Below are positions 18,698 to 28,059 of a stretch of DNA of 64,000 nucleotides, piece after piece (positions within the stretch are counted from its first letter, which is position 1; each line of letters begins with the position of its first letter). Under the pieces are notes generated by a model that saw nothing but the letters and a program-made list of their open reading frames with translations, did not search any database and had not been told where the DNA came from. The stretch lies in the NCBI GenBank assembly GCA_030604195.1, contig JAUVWI010000011.1, forward strand, positions 1-64,000, in the 5' to 3' direction. The position numbers and the translations under genes are program-made. Origin of the DNA: Spirochaetales bacterium. Lineage in GTDB: Bacteria; Spirochaetota; Spirochaetia; SZUA-6; DRHE01.

Positions 18698-19259
18698 AAA
18701 AAAAGATCTTATGCTCAGCCTTTATCCACTCTTCTTTCTTTTGTTGCTGGTAAATTGCAGTCTCGATTACCGGGAGGTGCAGATGGCTGAACAGCTGCTT
18801 GAGAAGACCCCGGAAACCATCCTGATCAATTTCAAACATACTATTGTTTCAGAGGGCAAGGGCATTGTGATTCTGGAAGCTGAACGGGCAGAGGTTTTCA
18901 GCCGGGAGAAGGGCACCTTTTTATGGGGATTATATCTTAAGGAGTATGCCGGGGACGGTGGTCTGCTCACAGAGGGTTGGGCGGAGCGCGCGGTGTGGTA
19001 CTCTGATAATGAAAAAGCCTCGATTTCCGGTTCAATATATATATACTCACATGAAGAGCAGGCAGGGATTCTGGCTGAAGAATTAACCTGGGAGAAGCAG
19101 GGTAAGAATCTTTCCTCTGATGAGGATGAGCTGATTGTTATAGAAAAGGATGACGGCTCATTTTTACGGGGCAGAGGGTTTGAAGCAAATTTCAGAGAAA
19201 AGAAAATACACTTTTTCAAAGGGGTCAAGGGCAGCTATGTCTGGGAAGAAGATCAATAA
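18690..19259 (+). CDS. lptC: LptC-like LPS export protein (lipoprotein form)
   Basis: A 189-residue protein with an N-terminal hydrophobic stretch ending in LLLLVNC, which may be a relaxed lipobox (C23). The rest is beta-rich with the LptC/YrbK-like pattern KGIVILEAERAEVF. LptC links the LptBFG transporter to the periplasmic LptA bridge. Family identity is supported by position between pyrG and lptA-lptB rather than by strong motifs. LptF and LptG are not in the window. Confidence 0.75.
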   Translation: MSRKKDLMLSLYPLFFLLLLVNCSLDYREVQMAEQLLEKTPETILINFKHTIVSEGKGIVILEAERAEVFSREKGTFLWGLYLKEYAGDGGLLTEGWAERAVWYSDNEKASISGSIYIYSHEEQAGILAEELTWEKQGKNLSSDEDELIVIEKDDGSFLRGRGFEANFREKKIHFFKGVKGSYVWEEDQ

Positions 19260-19911
19260 AGGGCTGTACGCAGAGATCTTATTCTGCCTGCTGTTTCTGC
19301 TCTCTCCCAGACAGCTAATGGCCGAAACCTTTTCTTTTGCCGGCAACAGTATGGAATCGGTAATGGCCGAGGGCAGGGAGCGGATTATTCTCACCGGCAG
19401 CGCTGAGCTGCTCTCCGAGGATAACCGGATTTTTGCCGATGTGATTGAGCTTTATGGTGAAGATTTTATCTTTGCTCATTGCCGCGGCAGGGTTAAGGTG
19501 TTGAATAGTAAGCAGGGAATCGAACTTTTCGCTGATGAGCTCTTCTATAATAGACGAAAAAAGGTTGTGCGCATCAAAGGGAATGCTGTTATGGCTGATA
19601 AAAAGAATGAAATAGTTGTCAAAGGGGGCTTTATTGAACATTGGGAGGAGCGGGATGAAAGCATCATCCAGCTTGGTGTGCGCGTTTTAAAAAAAGATCT
19701 GGTCTGCAGGGCAGAGTATGCGCGTTATTTGCGGGAAGAGGAGCAGCTGGAGCTGGCAGGCATGCCCATTGTCTATTGGAAGGGGGATGATTACCAGGCA
19801 TCGAAAATCTATATAGATCTGAAGAAGGATAAGATCCGGCTGGAAGGGAATATACGCGGGAATGTTTATGATGCCAATGAGGAAGAGGAAGGCGGAGAAA
19901 AAGGTGAATAA
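19237..19911 (+). CDS. lptA: LptA-like periplasmic LPS transport protein
   Basis: A 224-residue OstA/LptA-fold protein. A signal peptide (about 1-28, ending near LMAETF) is followed by repeating beta strands of the type RIILTGSAELLSEDNRI, GIELFADELFYNRR and VRIKGNAVM, the jellyroll that carries lipid across the periplasm. The start was placed at ATG 19237, within the end of lptC (23-base overlap), because it gives a clean signal peptide and has CAAGGG upstream. Confidence 0.82.
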   Translation: MSGKKINKGLYAEILFCLLFLLSPRQLMAETFSFAGNSMESVMAEGRERIILTGSAELLSEDNRIFADVIELYGEDFIFAHCRGRVKVLNSKQGIELFADELFYNRRKKVVRIKGNAVMADKKNEIVVKGGFIEHWEERDESIIQLGVRVLKKDLVCRAEYARYLREEEQLELAGMPIVYWKGDDYQASKIYIDLKKDKIRLEGNIRGNVYDANEEEEGGEKGE

Positions 19912-20638
19912 CAGGGGGGCTTTGCAGGTTGAGGGTCTATCCAAGATGTTTGGCCGCAAAGAAGCGGTTAAAGATGTCAGCTTTACCATGGAGGTTGGTG
20001 AAATAGTCGGCCTTCTGGGGCCGAATGGCGCCGGTAAAACAACTGTTTTTTATATCATCGTCGGATTTATCAAAGCAACTTCAGGAAAAATATATTTGAA
20101 CGGCAGAAATATTTCGAGCCTGCCAATGTATAAACGCGCCCAGGCCGGGATTGCTTACCTGCCCCAGGAGCCTTCAGTATTTCGGAAATTGACTGTAGAA
20201 AATAATATCTGGGCGGTTTTGGAAACCAGGAGGGATATAACAACACTACAGAAAAAGGAAATACTCGAGCAGCTCCTTCAGGAACTGGGAATAGAACACC
20301 TGCGCAGGCAGAAAGCCTTTACCCTCTCCGGCGGTGAACGGAGAAGAACCGAAATAGCCCGTTCCCTGGCTATAGAGCCGAAAATCCTGCTGCTGGATGA
20401 GCCCTTCGCCGGCATTGATCCTATTGCCGTCTATGAAATAAAGAGGATTGTGAAGGACCTCTCCAACCGGGGCATCGGGGTGCTGATTACTGATCATAAT
20501 GTACGCGACACTCTGGAAATCACCCACCGCGCTTATATAATCAACCTGGGAGAAATAGTGGCGCGCGGATCAAAAGATGAGCTACTGCAGAGCGATACAG
20601 CCCGCCGTGTATATCTGGGCCATGATTTTGAGATGTAG
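19904..20638 (+). CDS. lptB: LPS export ABC transporter ATP-binding protein
   Basis: A 244-residue ATPase that powers lipopolysaccharide extraction from the inner membrane. Walker A is GPNGAGKTT, the Q-loop region is LPQEPSVFRKL (a strong LptB hallmark), the signature is LSGGERRRTEIARSLA, Walker B is ILLLDEPFAGIDP, and the switch His is in ITDHNVRDTL. The start is uncertain: GTG 19904 has GGCGGAG six bases upstream and overlaps the lptA stop; in-frame ATGs at 19862, 19871 and 19877 are possible. It precedes rpoN, an order shared by many diderms. Confidence 0.95.
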   Translation: MNNRGALQVEGLSKMFGRKEAVKDVSFTMEVGEIVGLLGPNGAGKTTVFYIIVGFIKATSGKIYLNGRNISSLPMYKRAQAGIAYLPQEPSVFRKLTVENNIWAVLETRRDITTLQKKEILEQLLQELGIEHLRRQKAFTLSGGERRRTEIARSLAIEPKILLLDEPFAGIDPIAVYEIKRIVKDLSNRGIGVLITDHNVRDTLEITHRAYIINLGEIVARGSKDELLQSDTARRVYLGHDFEM

Positions 20639-20641
20639 ATA

Positions 20642-20670
20642 TTGACAAGCGGCAGGATGCTAGTTAACAA
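20642..20670 (+). promoter_or_regulatory. possible internal promoter before rpoN
   Basis: TTGACA at 20642-20647 is a perfect -35 box; at 17 bases spacing the -10 is only TAACAA, a poor match, and a better TAATAT is 24 bases away. A separate rpoN start in this 61-base gap is possible but weakly supported. Confidence 0.3.
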
Positions 20671-20699
20671 TTAATATTGAAGCAAGAGGAGAGATTAGA

Positions 20700-22073
20700 T
20701 TGCAGTATCAGAAACCTGTAATCAGGCAGGAACAACGTTTAAAAATGACCCCACAGCTCTATCAGGCCATCAAGATAATGGCGCTGCCTTTGCAGGAGCT
20801 TAGAGCATCCATTCAGGATGAGCTGGAGAAGAATCCAGCCCTGGAAATGATAGAGGATAATTCTTTAGTCTCACTGGATGAAAAAGCCGGGGAGCTCAAG
20901 GATGATTATGATTTTTTCGATAACTCATCTGATCCGGGATATAACCTAAAAAAAAGAAATGACACAGAGGACAGCAAACGCAATTTCATAGAGGGGGTCT
21001 TAACCCGTCCTGAATCCCTGCATGATCATTTGCTCTGGCAATTACGGCTGCAGCCCCTCACTGAGGAATATTACCGGATCGGAGAGCTCTTAATTCTGAA
21101 TCTCGATGACAATGGTTTTCATATTGAACCCCCCGAAAGTCTGGTTAAAGAGAGTGAGTTGAAGATCCTGGAAAATATGAAAGCCCTGATCAACAAATTT
21201 GATCCGGTGGGAGTATGTACCCGGGATTATCGGGAAGCTCTGCTAATACAGATTGAGAACCATGCTAAAGCCCTGCCCGGCAGTTATGAGGTTGTAGAAC
21301 TCCATCTGAAGCTGCTGGAAAAAGAGAAGTATAAAGATATAGCCAGAGCTATGCATAAGAGTGAAGAAGAGATTATGGAGATCCTGGAGTTTATCAGAAC
21401 ATTGGATCCAATGCCGGGAAGGAACTACTCTGTTGAGCCTGTCCGCCATGTTATACCTGATGTAATGGTTAAATTGAAGGATGGGGAGTTCGTTTTAATT
21501 CTCAATGACGAAGAGATACCCGTATTGGGTATAGATCCTTTTTACGCGGATTTCAAGGAGAAGAAGGAAGAGGCAGGCAAGAAGGAGCTAAGGAATTTTG
21601 TACAACATAGCCTGCAGGACGCGCGCTGGTTTATCAGGAGCATTCACCAGCGCAATGATACTCTGCTTAAAGTCTGCCGGTCGATTATTGAGTTCCAGAG
21701 AGGCTTCTTTAGAAGGGGGCCGAAATATTTGGTCCCTTTAACCCTTAAAGATATTGCCATAGAGATCGGTGTTCATGAAGCTACCGTGTCCCGGGTTACT
21801 AACGGCAAGTATGTTCAGACCGAATGGGGCATATTTGAGTTGAAATACTTTTTTACCAATTCGGTTCCCGGAACCGGGGTGGGGGGCAGGCGCTTCTCCA
21901 AAGAGGGCGTGAAACAAATGATCAAGGAGATTGTCCAGGCGGAGGGTAAAAATAAAAATTTTACCGATAAAATGATCCTGGAAAATCTGAAAAACAAAGG
22001 GGTTAATATCGCCAGAAGGACGATTGCTAAATACAGGAAAGAATTAGATATAATGAGTTCTTACAGCAGGTGA
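20700..22073 (+). CDS. rpoN: RNA polymerase sigma-54 factor
   Basis: A 457-residue sigma-54. Region I is recognisable as QEQRLKMTPQLYQAIKIMALPL followed by the EKNPALEM acid segment. The core-binding domain includes FDPVGVCTRDYREALLIQ. The C-terminal HTH has LKDIAIEIGVHEATVSRVTNGKY, and the RpoN box near the end reads ARRTIAKYRKEL. The start is TTG with AGAGGAGAG upstream. The gene sits two genes before hprK and a few before an NtrYX-like pair, which supplies the kind of activator ATPase that sigma-54 requires. Confidence 0.97.
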   Translation: MQYQKPVIRQEQRLKMTPQLYQAIKIMALPLQELRASIQDELEKNPALEMIEDNSLVSLDEKAGELKDDYDFFDNSSDPGYNLKKRNDTEDSKRNFIEGVLTRPESLHDHLLWQLRLQPLTEEYYRIGELLILNLDDNGFHIEPPESLVKESELKILENMKALINKFDPVGVCTRDYREALLIQIENHAKALPGSYEVVELHLKLLEKEKYKDIARAMHKSEEEIMEILEFIRTLDPMPGRNYSVEPVRHVIPDVMVKLKDGEFVLILNDEEIPVLGIDPFYADFKEKKEEAGKKELRNFVQHSLQDARWFIRSIHQRNDTLLKVCRSIIEFQRGFFRRGPKYLVPLTLKDIAIEIGVHEATVSRVTNGKYVQTEWGIFELKYFFTNSVPGTGVGGRRFSKEGVKQMIKEIVQAEGKNKNFTDKMILENLKNKGVNIARRTIAKYRKELDIMSSYSR

Positions 22074-22138
22074 TATAACGGGAGCTTAAGAATTTATTTA
22101 GTCTATTGATTTTTTTAAAATAAATTACAGGAGGAATT

Positions 22139-22480
22139 ATGAATATTGAAATTAAGGGAATTCATCTTGAAGTAACCGAAGCCATGCGGGTCTATATTGA
22201 AAAAAAAATGGCGCGTTTGGATTTTGCCAGGGAATATGTTGTGGATATGCTCTTTACTATAAGCAAAGAGGGAAGCAGTTTTAAAATTGAAGTTATGATT
22301 AATTTCCGTTGGGGGAATCAGACCCATGTGGGGTTGGAGGATTTTGATATTTTTAAAGGGATTGATAAGATATTTGATAAAATCGAAGTAAAAATAACCA
22401 GAGAAAAGAATAAAATTCAAGGCCACAAGGGGCTTGAGAGCGTGCGCACTACTGAAAATATAAAAGAAGAGGAATTGTAG
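22139..22480 (+). CDS. hpf: ribosome hibernation-promoting factor, short form
   Basis: A 113-residue HPF/RaiA-type protein that binds the small ribosomal subunit in slow growth and stabilises inactive ribosomes. The beta-alpha-beta-beta-beta-alpha pattern is visible, with IEIKGIHLEVTEAMRVYIEKK at the start and FDIFKGIDKIFDKIEVKI near the end. It lacks the C-terminal dimerisation domain of long HPF. GGAGG precedes the ATG. Its place after rpoN is a common order in diderm bacteria. Confidence 0.93.
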   Translation: MNIEIKGIHLEVTEAMRVYIEKKMARLDFAREYVVDMLFTISKEGSSFKIEVMINFRWGNQTHVGLEDFDIFKGIDKIFDKIEVKITREKNKIQGHKGLESVRTTENIKEEEL

Positions 22481-22492
22481 GCCTGATATTTT

Positions 22493-23467
22493 ATGAACAA
22501 CAAATTCACTGTTCTTGATTTATTACAGTTGGACCTTAAGGAGAATGAGGCTTTAAAGCTGAAGTGCCTGGAGGGACGCCCCGGCTTAGTCCGCGAGATT
22601 AAAGTTCCGGAAATCAACCGGCCGGGTCTGGAGTTAAGCGGTTTCTATGAAAATTTTGCCTTTCAGCGCATTCAGATTTTCGGCAGAGGCGAGCATGCCT
22701 ATCTTAAGAAACTCGAGCAGGAGGATAAAATTGATACCCTGGAAAAACTCTTTTCCTGTGAAGTTCCCTGCTGTATTTTCAGCTGCGGGCTTGATCCGAC
22801 TGCAGCATTTTCCTCTTTAGCCGGGAAATCGGGCTGTCCTGTTCTGCAGACTGAGCTGGATTCATCGGAATTCACCACCCGCCTGATCCGGGTATTAAGC
22901 AATGTTTTTGCCCCTAAAAGCTCCGTCCATGGTGTCCTGGTGGAAGTATTCGGCATTGGCATTCTAATACAGGGCGCCAGCGGTGTGGGAAAGAGTGAAG
23001 CCGCACTGGCCCTGGTTGAGAGGGGGCATCGGCTGGTTGCGGACGATGTAGTGGAGATCAGAAGGGTCAGCGGTAATATTTTGATGGGTAAGGGTGCGGG
23101 TGTTTCCAGCCATCATATGGAGATTCGCGGCTTAGGAATTATCAACATCACTCATCTCTTCGGTGTGGGAGCAATCAGGGATACAAAACAGATACAGATA
23201 GTGGTCCAGCTTGAGGAGTGGGATTCAAGCAAGGCTTATGATCGTATTGGCGCTGAAGAGAATACAATTGAAATACTGGAGGCGAAGGTTCCCTACCTGC
23301 TTATTCCGGTAAAACCGGGAAGAAATATTTCTATTCTTATTGAAACAGCGGCAATGAATGAAAGATTGAAGAAAATGGGATACTATTCGGCGAAAGAGTT
23401 TAACCGAAATGTAAGGCGCTGGCTGGAGAGTGAGAGTATTAAAGAAAGGTTCGTTGACGAGGTTTAA
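22493..23467 (+). CDS. hprK: HPr kinase/phosphorylase
   Basis: A 324-residue bifunctional enzyme that phosphorylates HPr on Ser46 and removes that phosphate. The catalytic His is H146 in SVHGVLVEVFG, the Walker A loop is GASGVGKS (161-168), LVADDVVEI follows, and the HprK signature EIRGLGIINI is intact. It sits directly before its substrate gene. No EI or EII PTS genes are in the window, so the pair may act as a regulatory switch rather than in sugar transport, as is thought for spirochaetes and proteobacteria with truncated PTS sets. Confidence 0.96.
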   Translation: MNNKFTVLDLLQLDLKENEALKLKCLEGRPGLVREIKVPEINRPGLELSGFYENFAFQRIQIFGRGEHAYLKKLEQEDKIDTLEKLFSCEVPCCIFSCGLDPTAAFSSLAGKSGCPVLQTELDSSEFTTRLIRVLSNVFAPKSSVHGVLVEVFGIGILIQGASGVGKSEAALALVERGHRLVADDVVEIRRVSGNILMGKGAGVSSHHMEIRGLGIINITHLFGVGAIRDTKQIQIVVQLEEWDSSKAYDRIGAEENTIEILEAKVPYLLIPVKPGRNISILIETAAMNERLKKMGYYSAKEFNRNVRRWLESESIKERFVDEV

Positions 23468-23473
23468 GCAGCT

Positions 23474-23740
23474 ATGGTTGAGCGAGAGGTAGTTATTAAA
23501 AACCGCGCCGGTATGCATGCCCGTCCTGCCGCCCTGCTGGTGCAGACGGCCAATAAATTCTCCAGTAATATCTATTTTGAAAAGGATTCAGAGCAGGTAA
23601 ATGGAAAATCAATTATGGGCATTATAACCCTGGGAGCTACCTATAATACCTGGCTCAAGATTATTGCCGATGGCAAGGATGAGACAGAAGCTGTGGAAGC
23701 TTTGGCCAGACTCTTTGAGAATAAATTCGAGGAGGAATAA
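23474..23740 (+). CDS. HPr phosphocarrier protein
   Basis: An 88-residue HPr. The EI phosphorylation site is H15 (AGMHARPA) and the regulatory Ser is S46 (VNGKSIMGIITL), both intact, so it can receive phosphate from EI and from HprK. It follows hprK by 6 bases. Whether a full phosphoryl chain exists in this organism cannot be seen here. Confidence 0.96.
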   Translation: MVEREVVIKNRAGMHARPAALLVQTANKFSSNIYFEKDSEQVNGKSIMGIITLGATYNTWLKIIADGKDETEAVEALARLFENKFEEE

Positions 23741-23753
23741 AACGAGAAGAATC

Positions 23754-24326
23754 ATGCCGCTGATTCTTTCGTTTATGCTCTCAGGTAATATCTCTTTATC
23801 TGCAGAAGAAACACTTCTTACTGCTGCTGCAAGGGAGGGAAGAGTAGTTGTCTCTGCAACCCTGTCCGGTGTTGAATCTGAACAGATCTACTCCACATTC
23901 CGGAAAGGGCTGCTTGAAGAGGGTTTGAAAACCGAGATAAGCTATCAGTTTCGCCTTTACCGAAGGGAGAAAGGTTTTTTCTCATTTTTGGGTGATAAGG
24001 TAATCACCGAAAAGAAGATTATAAAAACTGCATATCTGGACATCTATGAAAGGGTCTTTATTATTGAGGTCAATGGGGAAAAAAAGGTATTATTGTATGA
24101 AGAAGATTTTCTTAGAAGTTTTTTTAAGGCAGAGGATGTTCAAATCGGGAAGCTGAGCAGCGGGGAAAGCAAAGAACATTATGTTTTGGCCAGAATATCT
24201 TTTTCGCCGGTAAGATTGGTGTCGCCTCTGAATATGATTTCTTTGCTTTATAAAAAGACTGCTGTGGTAACACGCTGGACAGAGGCCGAGATTAAAGTCC
24301 CGGCGCCAAAGGAGCAGGATTTTTGA
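23754..24326 (+). CDS. DUF4390-like exported protein
   Basis: A 190-residue protein, probably exported: a short hydrophobic signal ends near NISLSAEE, followed by a beta-rich region (VVVSATLSGVESEQIYSTF, YRREKGFFSFLGDKV) with the flavour of DUF4390 proteins, which are often encoded just before NtrY-type kinases. Function unknown. ATG 23754 was chosen because upstream in-frame codons fall inside HPr and give no signal peptide. Its stop overlaps the kinase start. Confidence 0.65.
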   Translation: MPLILSFMLSGNISLSAEETLLTAAAREGRVVVSATLSGVESEQIYSTFRKGLLEEGLKTEISYQFRLYRREKGFFSFLGDKVITEKKIIKTAYLDIYERVFIIEVNGEKKVLLYEEDFLRSFFKAEDVQIGKLSSGESKEHYVLARISFSPVRLVSPLNMISLLYKKTAVVTRWTEAEIKVPAPKEQDF

Positions 24327-26083
24327 GGTATCATTCCGGAGGCACAACCTCCACAGGTCTGCTGGTTTTAATACTGATCTTCATACTGTTTATAGGATTG
24401 ATCATTGTTTTCTTTCAGCAGTTTATCAGTAACCTGGCATATGCAGATTCCACAGCTAATGTTATTATGGTCACTACCGCCATAGCTCTGCCGCTGATTC
24501 TGTTAGCCATAATAGTATTTCAGATAAGCAAGCTTGCCGGAGAAAGAGCAAGGCGTTTACCCGGAACGCGCTTTAAGACCCGGCTTCTCCTTTTCTTTGC
24601 TTTTATCGCCCTCTTTTCTTCGATTCCCCAGGCGCTTCTCTCCATTAATTTTATTAATTCTACTATTACTTTCTGGCTTGATGTACAGATAGGCGAGGCA
24701 CTTAAAGGCGGGTTAAATATTTCTCTGGATTATTATGATGATAAAGTAGAGACTTTGAGAAATTTTGGCACCAGCTATCATCTACGCACACTATTACAGG
24801 GTATGGAAAGGAATCCGGACAGGGTGTGGGACAATATTAAGGAGCTGAATTCGGATATAGATTTCATAGAGGTGTTTGACCACCTGGGACAGGAAGTATT
24901 CTTTCGCGGTTCGGTTGATGGCAGGGTAACCGAGTTCAGCACTATCCAGAGTTTTAATGGTTCTCTTCCTAAGGTGGACCGGGAAGGCTTCAGTATTCTG
25001 CGCCATCTTTCCCGTCACCGGATCGAAGGTGAGGACTACGCGGTATTAAGCGGAATTGTCCTGTCCGCAGATTTTGCCAGCCAGGTCAGGAGCATAACGG
25101 AATCTCTGGAAACCTTTAACCAGCTCGGCAGGTACAAGGATCTCTTTAAAAGGGTGATTGTTGTTTTTTACTTTCTCTTTTCTTTTCCGGTTTTTCTGCT
25201 CTCAATACTGGTAAGTTTCCTGCTGGCGGATGAGATAATCCAGCCTATAGTGAACCTGGAGGAGGCGACCCGCCGGGTTGCAGAGGGGGATTTTACAGTT
25301 CGTATTCTTTCACGTTCCAATGATGAGATTTCAGTGCTGGTGAGCTCATTCAATAGAATGGTCGGAGAGTTGTCCGGGTCCCGTAAAAAACTGCTCCAGG
25401 CAGAAAAGATTTCCGCGTGGCAGGAAATCGCTCAGCGTCTTGCCCATGAAATCAAGAACCCCCTTACTCCAATTAAATTGTCTGCCCAGCGAATCTTAAA
25501 AAAATACGACCACAACAAAGATGAGTTTGACCGTATCCTGGTACCGGCGATTACTGCCATAATTGGAGAGGTGGAGAATCTTGATAAAATGCTGATCGAG
25601 TTCAGGGAGTTTACCCGGCTGCCCCTGCCGGCCCCCGAGCGGCTTAATCTAAAAAATCTGGTCAAAGAGGTGACCGCCATGTATCGGCAGCTTTCCAGGG
25701 GAGTAAGGGTCGATATTTCAGGTATCCCCGAGGAGCTTGATCTCTCTGTAGACCGTAATCAGATGAAACAGGTCTTTGCCAATCTCATAAAAAATGCTAT
25801 TCAAGCTATGGCTGATGGCGGAGAAATAACCTTAAGAGCGGATGTTGTTGAAAAAGAGGATAGATCCTTCTGTAGAATATGGATCCGGGATACCGGTGAA
25901 GGCATTGATGAGCTGGTGGGGGAAAACATATTTCACCCCTATTTCACTACCAAAAAAGATGGAACCGGGTTGGGCCTGGCTATTGTTGAACGGGTGATCT
26001 TCGATCACAGCGGCACTATCCATTTTGAAACCCAGAAAAATATTGGCACAACCTTTATTATCGATCTGCCAATGGAGCTTTAA
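24323..26083 (+). CDS. NtrY-like membrane sensor histidine kinase
   Basis: A 586-residue sensor kinase. Hydrophobic segments at about 10-33, 42-65 and 85-110 and another at about 280-305 enclose a periplasmic or membrane-proximal sensor region; a HAMP domain (about 305-355) follows. The HisKA motif is RLAHEIKNPLTPIK with phospho-acceptor H375. The ATPase has N box NLIKNAIQAM, G1 DTGEGI and G2 GLGLAIV. The layout and NPLTPIKLSAQR wording are NtrY-like. It starts at a TTG overlapping the upstream stop, and is directly followed by its response regulator. Confidence 0.9.
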   Translation: MRYHSGGTTSTGLLVLILIFILFIGLIIVFFQQFISNLAYADSTANVIMVTTAIALPLILLAIIVFQISKLAGERARRLPGTRFKTRLLLFFAFIALFSSIPQALLSINFINSTITFWLDVQIGEALKGGLNISLDYYDDKVETLRNFGTSYHLRTLLQGMERNPDRVWDNIKELNSDIDFIEVFDHLGQEVFFRGSVDGRVTEFSTIQSFNGSLPKVDREGFSILRHLSRHRIEGEDYAVLSGIVLSADFASQVRSITESLETFNQLGRYKDLFKRVIVVFYFLFSFPVFLLSILVSFLLADEIIQPIVNLEEATRRVAEGDFTVRILSRSNDEISVLVSSFNRMVGELSGSRKKLLQAEKISAWQEIAQRLAHEIKNPLTPIKLSAQRILKKYDHNKDEFDRILVPAITAIIGEVENLDKMLIEFREFTRLPLPAPERLNLKNLVKEVTAMYRQLSRGVRVDISGIPEELDLSVDRNQMKQVFANLIKNAIQAMADGGEITLRADVVEKEDRSFCRIWIRDTGEGIDELVGENIFHPYFTTKKDGTGLGLAIVERVIFDHSGTIHFETQKNIGTTFIIDLPMEL

Positions 26084-27454
26084 GTGAGCAATATCTTAGT
26101 AATTGATGATGAACAGGGCATCCGTACTGTTCTGAAAGATGTATTCGAGGATGAGGGCCACCGGGCATTTCTCGCCGAAGATGGTTTTAAAGGGTTCCGG
26201 ATCCTGGAAACTGATTCAATAGATCTGGTCATACTGGATGTCTGGCTGCCCAATATGGGGGGAATTGATGTTTTAAAAAGAATCAAAGAGGAGTATCCTG
26301 ATATCGAGGTAATAATTATTTCCGGACATGCCAATATCAAGGTAGCTGTGGATGCAGTAAAGCTTGGGGCTTTCGATTTTCTGGAAAAACCTCTTTCCCT
26401 GGATAAGACCATAACGGTTGCGGAAAATGCGCTCAGAATGGAAACTTTAAAGAAGGAGAATAGAAATCTCAAGCAGACTCTGTTCATGGAAGATAAGATG
26501 GTCGGCTCCAGCAAAGAGATGACTGATATAGATAACCTTATCGAGCAGAGCTCCCAATCGGATGCCCGCATTTTAATAATGGGGGACAACGGCACCGGCA
26601 AAGAGCTGGTTGCCCGTGAAATTCATCGGAGAAGCAGGAGGGTTGCGGGCCCCTTTATTGAGCTTAACTGTGCCGCTATACCTGATACCTTAATTGAGAG
26701 CGAGCTTTTCGGCCATGAAAAGGGCGCTTTCACCGATGCCCTGGGCCGCCGTAAAGGAAAATTTGAATTGGCTCATAAAGGCACCCTGTTTTTAGATGAA
26801 ATTGCCGATATGTCTCTTACTACTCAAGCCAAGGTGTTGAGGGTGATCCAGGAGCTGAAATTTGAAAGGGTGGGCGGAGAAGAGTCAATTGAGGTTGATG
26901 TACGGATTATCGCCGCCACTAACAAAGATATTGAGAAAGAAATCAAGGAGCGCCGTTTTCGCGAGGATCTCTATTTCCGCTTAAATGTAATTCCGATTTA
27001 TGTACCCTCTTTGCGTGAGCGGATTGAAGATCTGGATGAGCTGGTCCAATATTTTATGGTAAAATTCAAAAGAGCAGCGGCTAATGATCCAAGAACTTTC
27101 TCAAGGGCGGCAATGGATATATTGCGTGGTTACAGCTGGCCCGGAAACATTCGTGAGTTGAAAAATTTTATTGAAAGGGTTAATATTATGTCGGATGAAA
27201 GGGTTATCTCTCCGCAAACTGTCCGGCTTAATCTCCGTATTCTTAAAGATTCGGAGGGAGATGAATTTTACAAACCTTTCACTGATATGAAACTTAATGA
27301 AGCCAGGGATAAATTTGAGCGGGAAATGCTGATGCTGAAATTAGCAGATAGTGACAATAATATTTCACGCGCCAGTGAGTCTTTAGGCATAACACCCTCC
27401 AGTCTGCACAATAAAATCAGAAAGTTCGGCATAAAGATTAACAGGTTAACATGA
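26084..27454 (+). CDS. NtrX-like sigma-54-dependent response regulator
   Basis: A 456-residue activator: receiver with phospho-acceptor D52 ([13 protein letters not shown]), AAA+ domain with Walker A GDNGTGKE (about 167-174) and LFLDEIADM, and a Fis-type HTH at the C-terminus ([20 protein letters not shown]). The loop that contacts sigma-54 reads GAFTDA where GAFTGA is the rule, so the ability to open a sigma-54 promoter should be checked. It is paired with the NtrY-like kinase and lies in the rpoN cluster. GTG start one base after the kinase stop. Confidence 0.92.
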   Translation: MSNILVIDDEQGIRTVLKDVFEDEGHRAFLAEDGFKGFRILETDSIDLVILDVWLPNMGGIDVLKRIKEEYPDIEVIIISGHANIKVAVDAVKLGAFDFLEKPLSLDKTITVAENALRMETLKKENRNLKQTLFMEDKMVGSSKEMTDIDNLIEQSSQSDARILIMGDNGTGKELVAREIHRRSRRVAGPFIELNCAAIPDTLIESELFGHEKGAFTDALGRRKGKFELAHKGTLFLDEIADMSLTTQAKVLRVIQELKFERVGGEESIEVDVRIIAATNKDIEKEIKERRFREDLYFRLNVIPIYVPSLRERIEDLDELVQYFMVKFKRAAANDPRTFSRAAMDILRGYSWPGNIRELKNFIERVNIMSDERVISPQTVRLNLRILKDSEGDEFYKPFTDMKLNEARDKFEREMLMLKLADSDNNISRASESLGITPSSLHNKIRKFGIKINRLT

Positions 27455-28059
27455 AGGGCCTTACTAAGAAACAGAAGGAAGTTCTTGATTTTATCTCCGC
27501 ATTCATAAGAGAACATAAGTATCCGCCCACCATTCGTGAAATCGCCGACAATTTCAATATTACGGCAAAGGGAGGTTATGACCATTTAAAGGCCCTGGAG
27601 AAAAAGAAATACCTGCGTTGCATCATGAACCGTTCCCGAACAATCGAGGTTCTCTCTCCTTCAGACGCCTACTCTGAGGGAATTCGGACAATTCCCCTGC
27701 TGGGTACGGTTGCCGCGGGCAAGCCGCTTTTCGCAGAACAGAATTTCGAAGGTACCGTTGATTTGCCGGAGAAATATCTTGGCAAGGGCAGGCATTTCGC
27801 CCTGAAGGTCAGGGGAGAAAGCATGATAGATGCCGGTATCCTGGAGGGGGATATTGCCATTGTCCGCCATCAGAATACGGCGGACAATGGCAATATAGTG
27901 GTGGCCCTGGTAGATGAAGCGGTAACCCTGAAAAGGTTTTTTTTGGAAAAGAACCGGGTCATGCTCAAGGCGGAGAACGCGGTTTTCCCCCCTATTTTTA
28001 CTCAGAATGTGCGCATTCTGGGCAAACTAACCTTTCTTGTCAGAAATTATGACCAGTAA
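27451..28059 (+). CDS. lexA: LexA SOS repressor
   Basis: A 202-residue repressor with an N-terminal winged HTH (KKQKEVLDFISAFI, PPTIREIADNF) and a C-terminal S24-type self-cleavage domain. The cleavage bond is A89-G90 (TVAAGKP), catalytic Ser is S124 (RGESMIDAGI) and Lys is K161 (DEAVTLKRF). DNA damage would trigger RecA-aided cleavage. The recognition helix (AKGGYDHLKALEKK) differs from that of Bacillus or E. coli LexA, so the operator cannot be guessed. It overlaps ntrX by 4 bases, an unusual location for LexA. HolA follows. Confidence 0.96.
   Translation: MKGLTKKQKEVLDFISAFIREHKYPPTIREIADNFNITAKGGYDHLKALEKKKYLRCIMNRSRTIEVLSPSDAYSEGIRTIPLLGTVAAGKPLFAEQNFEGTVDLPEKYLGKGRHFALKVRGESMIDAGILEGDIAIVRHQNTADNGNIVVALVDEAVTLKRFFLEKNRVMLKAENAVFPPIFTQNVRILGKLTFLVRNYDQ

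Noticed and set aside
22088-22132. AT-rich inverted repeat before hpf
   Set aside because: Only a weak AAATTTATTT-type stem with a long loop and no T run; could not be told from AT-rich background.
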